From NCBI GenBank assembly GCA_023411775.1, contig JAEYOL010000019.1, positions 1 through 6,160 on the forward strand: a DNA stretch of 6,160 nt, given 5' to 3'. The stretch comes from Bacteroidota bacterium (GTDB lineage Bacteria; Bacteroidota; Bacteroidia; Chitinophagales; Chitinophagaceae). This document shows positions 1 through 5,235 of the stretch, one piece after another. The notes under the pieces were generated by a model, which did not search any database, was not told the DNA's origin, and saw nothing but the letters and a program-made list of their open reading frames with translations. Within the stretch, counting starts at the first letter, position 1; each line of letters starts with the position of its first letter. Both the position numbers and the translations under genes were made by a program.

Positions 1-288
1 GAACAAACCACCCGTCGCATGCTTGATTCCATCAAAAATCTACCCGCTAAAGCGCAACAGGCAGCAGAACCGCTACGTATAAAACTCGACAGCCTGCAAA
101 AAGACCTCAGCTATGCGGAATTCGCGATGAACAAATGGATGGAAGAATTTAATATTGATTCAGCCCTAAATCAGCTCGATCAAAGGATCGAATACCTCAA
201 GTCTGAAAAAATAAAGGTGACGAAAGTGAAAGAATCGATCCTGAATGGCCTGGAAAAAGCAGATTCCGTTTTGAAAAGTAAATTCTAG
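1..288 (+). CDS. Helical coiled-coil-type protein, C-terminal part (5' end outside window)
   Basis: The reading frame is open from base 1, six codons before the first visible ATG at 19, so this is probably the C-terminal 95 residues of a longer protein. The visible part is almost entirely charged and helical, with Leu/Ile spacing typical of coiled coils and no Cys or membrane segment. The pattern AMNKWMEEF followed by RIEYLKSEK and a Lys-rich tail ending in ADSVLK resembles, from memory, the C-terminus of small Bacteroidota lipoproteins annotated as 'viral A-type inclusion protein'. Those begin with a lipoprotein signal, which would lie upstream of the window. The name reflects only coiled-coil similarity and gives no function. 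A separate 89-residue protein starting at 19 is possible but less likely. The stop TAG overlaps the stop of the convergent gene in CTAG. Confidence 0.6.
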   Translation, partial: EQTTRRMLDSIKNLPAKAQQAAEPLRIKLDSLQKDLSYAEFAMNKWMEEFNIDSALNQLDQRIEYLKSEKIKVTKVKESILNGLEKADSVLKSKF

Positions 289-764
289 GCATCAAGCGGC
301 ATCACGCCAAACTGCCTAAGATGATGCAGGGCATGTTTGTGCAGGAGTTGTACATTTTGTTCGAAGTCAAGATCGCCAAAAACGGGGTGACGTGTGGTTA
401 GCCGATGATCTTTTTCAAACACGTCAAAAAACTTTATCAATTCTTCGTGCAAAGATCCAATAGCTGCCTGCACAGTTTTATATCGCAGTGGTAAAGGCTC
501 TTCGGGTAATAGCGGGTGTCTTGTATTTTCTCTAAGTGGCCGGTCGCTCATCAGGAATTCGCGTACGCGTTGCAATTTTTCCGGGGGAGTATTGATAGTA
601 TCGTAAACCCGTTGACCATTGGCGACCATTACTCCTTCTATGGTCAGATGTTCTATCATTTGCTGCACATTCATTTTCCCCCAGCGTGGAGGAGTAGCCG
701 GATCCAGCTGTTGAAGGTAACGGACCAGTTTTGTACGTAGAAAATTTTCCTTCTCAAAACTCAT
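285..764 (-). CDS. DinB-like / DUF1569 family protein
   Basis: This 159-residue protein is probably a soluble four-helix-bundle member of the DinB/YfiT-like superfamily, DUF1569 type. Visible hallmarks are the N-terminal WGKM segment (28-31), an MIEHL helix with His39, an HPVFG segment (126-130), and a C-terminal helix HKHALHHLRQFGV with His142, His144, His147 and His148. In DinB-fold proteins three histidines, one early and an HxxxH pair late, bind a divalent metal; His39, His144 and His148 fit that arrangement. This is inferred from pattern, not from a structure. Substrate and reaction are unknown; relatives include thiol-dependent transferases and many uncharacterised proteins. The ATG at 764 has no clear Shine-Dalgarno sequence. 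It lies 69 bp downstream of adk on the same strand with no terminator between, so co-transcription is likely. The length fits the family. Confidence 0.85.
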   Translation of the reverse strand: MSFEKENFLRTKLVRYLQQLDPATPPRWGKMNVQQMIEHLTIEGVMVANGQRVYDTINTPPEKLQRVREFLMSDRPLRENTRHPLLPEEPLPLRYKTVQAAIGSLHEELIKFFDVFEKDHRLTTRHPVFGDLDFEQNVQLLHKHALHHLRQFGVMPLDA

Positions 765-833
765 ATGGCATCAGTGCTGCATTAAAGTGGAAGCAAGTAC
801 GCCAGCAGGATTATAACCCTGATAAAAATGCCA

Positions 834-1412
834 TCACTTCAGCTTTTTATCGATCTGGGCGCAAAGCCTTGTAAAAATTTCATCTATATCACCGATCCCG
901 TCTACATTGACGACCTTTTTAGCTTTTGCATAATACCCCGCTACCGGAAGGGTTTCGTTTTTGTACACTTCCTGTCTTTTACGCTGGATACTTTCGTCGG
1001 CGTCGTCAGAGCGACCGGAAGTCTTGCCGCGGTGGATCAGTCTTTTAATCAGCTCTTCTTCATTTACTTCGAGAAAAAGAACCAGGGCGATTTCAGATTT
1101 TTTTAGGTCGAGCAGTTTATCAAGGGCTTCGGCCTGGGCAACAGTCCGGGGAAAGCCGTCGAAAAGAAAGCCCCGGGCATCGACGTTTTCATCAAGCGCC
1201 GAACTGATCATACCAATGACCACTTCGTCGGGGACGAGTTGACCGCGATCTATAAATTGTTGGGCTTCAACGCCGAGCGGGGTTTTCAGCTTACGTTCTC
1301 TCCGCAACAAATCACCTGTAGCCAGATGGACCAACCCGTATTTTTCAATCAATTTTTCCGATTGTGTGCCTTTACCGCTACCGGGAGGGCCAAACAGGAT
1401 TAAATTAAACAT
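834..1412 (-). CDS. adk: Adenylate kinase (short-LID, zinc-free type)
   Basis: This cytoplasmic enzyme catalyses ATP + AMP = 2 ADP and balances the adenylate pool. The 192-residue protein is complete. The P-loop GPPGSGKGT is at 8-16, the AMP-binding segment LATGDLLRRE at 30-39, and the LFDGFPRTVAQAE block with the AMP-binding Arg89 at 83-95. The LID region RGKTSGRSDD (128-137) is short and lacks the four-Cys zinc cluster of long-form bacterial enzymes, placing it in the short, zinc-free class. Conserved LID arginines are visible at 128 and 134, with further ones at 144 and 146. The ATG at 1412 is the only start that keeps the P-loop at its normal distance from the N-terminus. A TATATTTG box 26 bp upstream is a candidate promoter. 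The gene is divergent from msrB and followed by the DUF1569 gene. Confidence 0.97.
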   Translation of the reverse strand: MFNLILFGPPGSGKGTQSEKLIEKYGLVHLATGDLLRRERKLKTPLGVEAQQFIDRGQLVPDEVVIGMISSALDENVDARGFLFDGFPRTVAQAEALDKLLDLKKSEIALVLFLEVNEEELIKRLIHRGKTSGRSDDADESIQRKRQEVYKNETLPVAGYYAKAKKVVNVDGIGDIDEIFTRLCAQIDKKLK

Positions 1413-1438
1413 TATCGCTATTTAATTTCGATGAGGGG

Positions 1439-1446
1439 CAAATATA
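1439..1446 (-). promoter_or_regulatory. Candidate Bacteroidota -7 box for adk
   Basis: On the minus strand this reads TATATTTG, an exact match to the Bacteroidota primary-sigma -7 consensus TAnnTTTG, and is followed by C. It ends 26 bp before the adk ATG, predicting a leader of roughly 20 nt. No clear TTG/TTTG lies about 20 bp further upstream, so the -33 half is weak or missing. Confidence 0.5.
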
Positions 1447-1481
1447 ATGTAGTGTGATTAATTATCCTTGCCGGAAGGGTG

Positions 1482-1502
1482 CATTATCGGCCAGGGATAA
1501 TG
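1482..1502. repeat. 7-bp perfect inverted repeat in the adk/msrB divergent region
   Basis: The arms CATTATC (1482-1488) and GATAATG (1496-1502) are perfect reverse complements around a 7-base spacer. A further ATTATCC at 1461-1467 is the reverse complement of 1495-1501, so the same right half can pair with either copy. The repeat lies between the two divergent promoters and could be a regulator site. With short AT-rich arms it may also be chance. It is not followed by a T-tract, so it is not an intrinsic terminator. Confidence 0.35.
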
Positions 1503-1557
1503 TTTTGTTAAGTCCCGCCGCTTTGTTCCAAAACGCCCCAAACAAACAAGCTTATCG

Positions 1558-1565
1558 TAACTTTG
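1558..1565 (+). promoter_or_regulatory. Candidate Bacteroidota -7 box for msrB
   Basis: TAACTTTG matches TAnnTTTG exactly and ends 13 bp before the msrB ATG. Placed as in the Bacteroides consensus, transcription would start near 1569, leaving a leader of only about 10 nt. No well-placed TTTG -33 element is visible; the nearest TTTG upstream, at 1522-1525, is too far away. Confidence 0.55.
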
Positions 1566-1578
1566 TTATACTTAAGGT

Positions 1579-2148
1579 ATGACAAAATTCCACGCGATAC
1601 TGGTCTTACTGATCGCTACGTTGTTTCAACATTGCGGTTTTTCACAGTCGAACAGCCCACAATCAAAAACAGGAATTATGGACAGCACAACAAAAAAACA
1701 TCCACTGTATTCCAGGACGGATACATCCAAAATAGATATCAGCGATAAAGAATGGCAGTCTGTTTTGCCCCGTGATGTATATTATATCGCGAGGGAAAAA
1801 GGAACCGAGCGTCCCTGGACCAGCCCTTATGAAACTTTAACCGACAAGGGTACTTACTATTGCGCGGTATGTGGTAATGCATTGTTCAAAAGCGACACCA
1901 AATTTGAAAGCGGCTGCGGCTGGCCAAGTTTTTATGAACCAATTAAGAAAGGCAGTATCATCTACACACCCGATAACTCTCATGGCATGGTGAGAACCGA
2001 AGTGCAGTGCGGCCGCTGTAAATCACATCTTGGGCACGTATTCGACGACGGTCCGCCTCCTACCGGCTTGCGGTATTGTATTAACGGCGTTGTGCTTGAC
2101 TTTGAAAAAGCAAAAGAAGCCGAGAAAAAATACAATGACAAGCCCTGA
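1579..2148 (+). CDS. msrB: Exported peptide-methionine (R)-S-oxide reductase (MsrB)
   Basis: MsrB reduces the R form of methionine sulfoxide in oxidised proteins. The 189-residue protein has an N-terminal hydrophobic segment (about 6-16) followed by a polar linker to about residue 50, then the full MsrB domain (about 55-180). Zinc ligands are Cys95 and Cys98 (CAVC) and Cys144 and Cys147 (CGRC). The GCGWPSF motif carries Cys113, the probable resolving Cys. The HLGHVFDDGPPPTG block leads to RYCING with catalytic Cys167. The N-terminus looks like a signal peptide ending near FSQ, which would place the enzyme in the periplasm. Cys19 follows FQH, which is not a standard lipobox, so lipidation is doubtful. 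A start at Met34 would give a cytosolic form, but the upstream ATG sits just downstream of a TAnnTTTG box and encodes a plausible signal. The aminotransferase gene follows after 60 bp. Confidence 0.95.
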   Translation: MTKFHAILVLLIATLFQHCGFSQSNSPQSKTGIMDSTTKKHPLYSRTDTSKIDISDKEWQSVLPRDVYYIAREKGTERPWTSPYETLTDKGTYYCAVCGNALFKSDTKFESGCGWPSFYEPIKKGSIIYTPDNSHGMVRTEVQCGRCKSHLGHVFDDGPPPTGLRYCINGVVLDFEKAKEAEKKYNDKP

Positions 2149-2196
2149 TCACTGTGATTCATTACCAGCGGTTTCTTTTATTCATCCTGTAGCGCT

Positions 2197-2204
2197 TACT
2201 TTTG
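2197..2204 (+). promoter_or_regulatory. Candidate Bacteroidota -7 box for the aminotransferase gene (leaderless arrangement)
   Basis: TACTTTTG fits TAnnTTTG and is followed by C. It ends only 4 bases before the ATG at 2209. With standard spacing, transcription would start at or within a base or two of the start codon, giving a leaderless mRNA. A TTTC at 2172-2175, 21 bp upstream, is a 3-of-4 match to the -33 TTTG. Read-through from msrB remains possible because no terminator separates the two genes. Confidence 0.5.
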
Positions 2205-2208
2205 CGTT

Positions 2209-3471
2209 ATGAAATTGTCGCATCTATCCGAAACACTAATCGGCTCCGAAATTGTAAAGCTGGGAGGTGAGATCAGGGAAAAAATACGCCAGGGTGAACG
2301 CATTTATAATTTCACGGTTGGAGATTTTGATCCTTCGATCTTTCCCATTCCACAGGAACTTGAAAATGCCATCGTCGATGCATACCGCCAGCATTTTACC
2401 AATTACCCGGCTGCAGAAGGTAACAATGATCTGCGAGAATCGATACTTTCATTTATTAAAGAAACGGAAGGCCTGGAATATGGACTTGATGAAGTATTAG
2501 TTGCATCAGGAGGCCGGCCACTCATCTATGCAGTGTTTCGCGCTATCTGTGATAAAGGCGATAAGGTGATCTATGCGGTTCCCAGCTGGAACAATAATCA
2601 CTATACCCATTTCGTAGGTGGAGAACATGTGGTGGTGGAAGCAAAGCCTGAAAATAACTTCATGCCATCCGCGAATGATATAAAACCACATATCAGCGGG
2701 GCATCCCTGATCGCGTTATGCTCACCACAAAATCCTACTGGTACTACTTTTAAAAAAGAAGACCTTGAAGCGATCTGCGACCTGGTGCTTGAAGAAAACC
2801 AACGAAGGGGTGAGCACGAAAAAAAGTTATACCTGATGTATGACCAGATGTACTGGCACCTGACCTATGGAGATATCCGGCACGTTGATCCTGTTTCGCT
2901 TCGCCCGGAAATGCGCCAGTACACGATATATATCGATGCGATCAGCAAAGTGTTTGCCGCCACGGGTGTGCGTGTGGGATGGAGCCTTGGCCCACCGGTG
3001 ATCCTTAGCAAAATGAAAGCAATACTCACACATATCGGCGCCTGGGCGCCTATGGCAGAACAAAAAGCAGTAGCCAGTTATCTCCGGGACACCGATGCGA
3101 TAAAAAGATATCTTGATCATTTTAAAACCGAGATCGAGGAGCGGTTGCGACGGATTTATAACGCGTTCACGGAATTGAAAAATGAAGGTCTGCCAGTAGA
3201 TGCTATTGCTCCGGAAGCAGCTATTTATCTCACCATCAAAATCGATCTCGCAGGGCGAAAAACAAGTGATGGGAAGGTGCTGGGCAATCAGAATGATGTC
3301 ACTTCTTATATATTGTCGGAAGCGAGACTTGCTGTGGTGCCATTTTATGCATTTGGTGCCAGCAAAGATTCAGCATGGTACAGGCTGAGTGTAGGCACCT
3401 GTAAGAAAGATGAGATCGAAGAGATGATTGCAGCATTAAGAAGCGCTTTGAAAAAAATTGTTCCTGCCTGA
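2209..3471 (+). CDS. Class I/II PLP-dependent aminotransferase
   Basis: This 420-residue cytosolic fold-type I aminotransferase transfers an amino group between an amino acid and a 2-oxo acid. Visible residues are the substrate-loop GDFDP (38-42), NYPAAEG (65-71), SPQNPTG with Asn175, the PLP-ring Asp212 in YDQMY with Tyr215, the Schiff-base Lys247 in the SKVFAATGVRVGW block with Arg255 as phosphate contact, and Arg392 in YRLSVGT, which should bind the substrate carboxylate. All catalytic positions are present and the length is normal. The sequence resembles the aspartate/aromatic aminotransferase subgroup, but substrate specificity cannot be assigned, so I give no symbol. The chosen ATG directly follows a TAnnTTTG box. 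The gene follows msrB after 60 bp and ends at a strong hairpin terminator. Nothing nearby fixes a pathway. Confidence 0.93.
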   Translation: MKLSHLSETLIGSEIVKLGGEIREKIRQGERIYNFTVGDFDPSIFPIPQELENAIVDAYRQHFTNYPAAEGNNDLRESILSFIKETEGLEYGLDEVLVASGGRPLIYAVFRAICDKGDKVIYAVPSWNNNHYTHFVGGEHVVVEAKPENNFMPSANDIKPHISGASLIALCSPQNPTGTTFKKEDLEAICDLVLEENQRRGEHEKKLYLMYDQMYWHLTYGDIRHVDPVSLRPEMRQYTIYIDAISKVFAATGVRVGWSLGPPVILSKMKAILTHIGAWAPMAEQKAVASYLRDTDAIKRYLDHFKTEIEERLRRIYNAFTELKNEGLPVDAIAPEAAIYLTIKIDLAGRKTSDGKVLGNQNDVTSYILSEARLAVVPFYAFGASKDSAWYRLSVGTCKKDEIEEMIAALRSALKKIVPA

Positions 3472-3498
3472 AGTTGTAACAGGTGAGTACATAAATAG

Positions 3499-3529
3499 AA
3501 AAAGGAAGAATCTAATTCTTCCTTTTTTT
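3499..3529. terminator. Strong bidirectional intrinsic terminator
   Basis: The arms AAAAAGGAAGAA (3499-3510) and TTCTTCCTTTTT (3516-3527) are perfect 12-bp complements around TCTAA; one further T-A pair can close the loop to CTA. A run of seven T (3523-3529) then A and TTTT follows on the plus strand, and the A-rich left arm supplies a T-tract on the minus strand. It lies 27 bp after the aminotransferase stop and about 20 bp beyond the stop of the convergent small gene, so it can end transcription from both sides. Confidence 0.88.
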
Positions 3530-3548
3530 ATTTTATAAAAGTTTCAGC

Positions 3549-3791
3549 TTAATTTTTATTGATGAGAAACCGGAATTGTTTTAGTTCTGTAAACCGGATC
3601 GCCTTTAATATTTTCCTGGGGTTGGAAGTGATCCGGTTGCGATCGACTAATTCATGAGCTATACAAAACTGATCATCCGATTCCGTTCTGCGCAGCATAT
3701 CGTTCAAACATTCTACTTCCTGTTCAATTGCCTGCTGGCTCATGAACTCACTTTTTAAGAGTACTAACAGATCCCTGTTTGGCATTTTCAT
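3549..3791 (-). CDS. Unrecognised small protein, about 80 residues
   Basis: I do not recognise this gene. From the ATG at 3791 it encodes 80 residues, soluble, mixed in charge and mainly helical, with no signal peptide or membrane segment. Segments that stand out are LLVLLKSEFMSQQAIEQEVECL near the N-terminus (given here only as LLVLLKSEF and AIEQEVECL for motif search), FCIAHELVDRNRI in the middle and a basic-aromatic tail FTELKQFRFLINKN. The frame stays open back to an ATG at 3845, but that start would overlap the upstream lipoprotein gene by 40 bp in another frame. Starting at 3791 leaves a tidy 14-bp gap; an ATG at 3785 is also possible. Neither has a Shine-Dalgarno sequence. It probably forms a two-gene unit with the lipoprotein and ends at the bidirectional terminator. 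That context is the main support that it is real. Confidence 0.55.
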   Translation of the reverse strand: MKMPNRDLLVLLKSEFMSQQAIEQEVECLNDMLRRTESDDQFCIAHELVDRNRITSNPRKILKAIRFTELKQFRFLINKN

Positions 3792-3805
3792 CGCACAAGC
3801 ATTTT

Positions 3806-3949
3806 TTAATAACCCGACATTCCTTTGTGACTTGGACAACCGCAATTACTGCCTTTGCCAGATCCGGAATAATAGTTACGATTGCAGGCGGTAAGTATGA
3901 TCACTCCCGAGAGCAAAAGTAACAGTGTTATCTTATTAATGTTCTTCAT
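3806..3949 (-). CDS. 47-residue lipoprotein with Cys/His/Met tail
   Basis: The ATG at 3949 begins a complete 47-codon frame ending with TAA at 3806. The N-terminus has lysines at 2 and 6, a hydrophobic stretch at about 7-19 and the lipobox LTAC with Cys22, a textbook signal peptidase II site. The mature peptide would be only 26 residues: Asn-Arg-Asn-Tyr-Tyr, a Gly/Ser linker, then NCGCPSHKGMSGY. The tail has Cys36, Cys38, His41 and Met44, a spacing that could bind a metal such as copper or form a redox pair; this is inference. No Asp follows Cys22, so outer-membrane rather than inner-membrane retention is plausible. Small Bacteroidota lipoproteins with a similar C-terminal Cys-Gly-Cys-Pro tail exist as hypothetical proteins, as I recall. 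It is the first gene of a minus-strand pair, divergent from the glycosyltransferase gene. Confidence 0.8.
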   Translation of the reverse strand: MKNINKITLLLLLSGVIILTACNRNYYSGSGKGSNCGCPSHKGMSGY

Positions 3950-3957
3950 AATTTGGA

Positions 3958-3992
3958 TTTCTAAATTAAAACTATTTTAGAAACAAAATAGT
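3958..3992. repeat. Two overlapping, mutually exclusive perfect inverted repeats
   Basis: The first repeat is TTTCTAAA (3958-3965) against TTTAGAAA (3976-3983) with a 10-base spacer. The second is ACTATTTT (3971-3978) against AAAATAGT (3985-3992) with a 6-base spacer. They share 3976-3978 and their arms interleave, so only one hairpin could form at a time. They fill the centre of the 75-bp region between the divergent lipoprotein and glycosyltransferase starts. The right arm overlaps an imperfect minus-strand -7-like box (CTATTTTG, complement of 3984-3991). They could be overlapping operators or an RNA switch; the arms are AT-rich, so stability is modest. Confidence 0.5.
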
Positions 3993-4024
3993 ATGCTTTT
4001 CCCTGAAAACGCAGAAATATTAAC

Positions 4025-5149
4025 ATGAGTTTGGACCCAATCGTAAAAAACGCAAACGTTTGTCGAGTGCTCGTTGCACCGCTCGATTGGGGGCTTGGTC
4101 ACACTACCCGTTGTATACCTGTGATTTATGAATTGATTCGCCAGGGGGCCGAGGTCTGGATAGCCGGAGAGGGCATGCAGGTAGATTTACTTAAAAAAGA
4201 ATTTCCCCAGCTCCAATACCTGCCTCTAAAGGGATATCGTATCAAATATAGCAGGACACGCCGGGGTCTCCTGTTTTCGCTACTCCGCCAGATACCTGCC
4301 ATACTTAAAATCATCCGTTACGAGAATCATTGGTTAAAGGAGATGGTCGACTTGTACAGGTTCGATGCAATTATCTCTGATAACCGTTTTGGCCTATGGA
4401 ACCCGGGCATCATTTCAATCTTCATGACCCACCAGCTGCGTATCAAATCGCCTTTAGGTAAGATTTCCGAAGATGTGCTGCAGAAAAGAAATTACCAATA
4501 TATCCGTCGTTTCAATGAATGCTGGATCCCCGACAACAACATTGAAAACGGGCTGGCCGGCTCTCTTTCTCATCCCAAAATTTTACCCTCCATCCCGGTT
4601 CATTATACTGGAATTTTATCAAGATTAATGAAAACTGGTTCCGCGATAAAAAAAGGGCATCTCTTTATCTCCTTATCGGGACCCGAACCGCAAAGAAGCC
4701 TTCTCGAAGAAATTGTAATACGTGATATCAGTCATTATCATGGCACTGCTGTAATTGTAAGAGGATTACCTGGCCATCAAAACATTATTCCTTCCACCAA
4801 CGACATCATCTTCTATAATCATCTCGAAGCTTCTGAGTACAATGCTGAAATAGAAAAAGCCGAATGGGTCATTTGCCGCAGTGGTTACTCTACCATAATG
4901 GACCTCGCCGTTTTACAAAAAAAATCCATCCTTATCCCAACACCCGGACAAACCGAGCAACAATACCTGGGGCAATTCCTGCAAGAGAAAAAATTCGCCC
5001 TTTCTATGGATCAAAATGAATTCAGTTTGTCAGAAGCTCTTTCTAAAGCTGAACTATTTGAATATGATCTTCCTGCTATTTCTGATAATAATCTTAAGAT
5101 CCTGGTCAGTTCACTCATACAAAAGATCAGAGCCCGCTTTGAAGAATAG
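4025..5149 (+). CDS. GT-B fold glycosyltransferase, MurG/GT28-like
   Basis: This 374-residue protein looks like a two-domain GT-B enzyme that moves a sugar, probably from a UDP-sugar, to an envelope or lipid acceptor. The N-terminal domain opens with a strand and the loop DWGLGHTTRCIP (21-32), the counterpart of the acceptor-side GGTGGH-type loop of MurG. A basic-hydrophobic segment at about 78-100 could dock on the membrane. A conserved-looking ISDNRFGL precedes MTHQL in the middle. The C-terminal domain carries RSGYSTIMDL (285-294) and PTPGQTEQQYLG (305-316), matching the nucleotide-sugar site in which Gln/Glu contacts uracil or ribose. There is no signal peptide, so it acts at the cytoplasmic face. 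It is not MurG itself, since the motifs differ and no cell-wall genes are adjacent. The start at 4025 lacks a Shine-Dalgarno sequence. The exact donor and acceptor are unknown. Confidence 0.85.
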   Translation: MSLDPIVKNANVCRVLVAPLDWGLGHTTRCIPVIYELIRQGAEVWIAGEGMQVDLLKKEFPQLQYLPLKGYRIKYSRTRRGLLFSLLRQIPAILKIIRYENHWLKEMVDLYRFDAIISDNRFGLWNPGIISIFMTHQLRIKSPLGKISEDVLQKRNYQYIRRFNECWIPDNNIENGLAGSLSHPKILPSIPVHYTGILSRLMKTGSAIKKGHLFISLSGPEPQRSLLEEIVIRDISHYHGTAVIVRGLPGHQNIIPSTNDIIFYNHLEASEYNAEIEKAEWVICRSGYSTIMDLAVLQKKSILIPTPGQTEQQYLGQFLQEKKFALSMDQNEFSLSEALSKAELFEYDLPAISDNNLKILVSSLIQKIRARFEE

Positions 5150-5235
5150 CTTTCTGCCGTCAATCAATCTTTGGATGATTTTTAACCTTAAATTTATACA
5201 CCACCTTTTTCTATCACAAGGCAAATCAAAAGGCA

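Noticed and set aside
286..318. Inverted repeat TAGGCA (286-291) and TGCCTA (313-318) at the convergent junction, considered as a terminator
   Set aside because: The arms are only 6 bp, the loop is 21 bases and no T-tract follows.
766..833. TGGCA/TGCCA pairing between the DUF1569 start and the adk stop
   Set aside because: Five base pairs across about 60 bases are expected by chance; no terminator or leader structure is evident.
828..1242. Plus-strand open frames opposite adk
   Set aside because: They are antisense to a clear, full-length adenylate kinase and have the composition of shadow frames with no recognisable domain.
2506..3120. Minus-strand open frames opposite the aminotransferase gene
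   Set aside because: They lie within a gene with intact catalytic motifs, and the translations show no family features.
3792..3845. N-terminal extension of the 80-residue protein to an ATG at 3845
   Set aside because: It would overlap the lipoprotein gene by 40 bp in another frame; the start at 3791 avoids this and gives a normal gap.
5166..5173. AATCTTTG as a -7 box for the oxidoreductase gene
   Set aside because: It differs from TAnnTTTG at one of the key bases, and the TTTG at 5138-5141 is 24 bp away, longer than usual.
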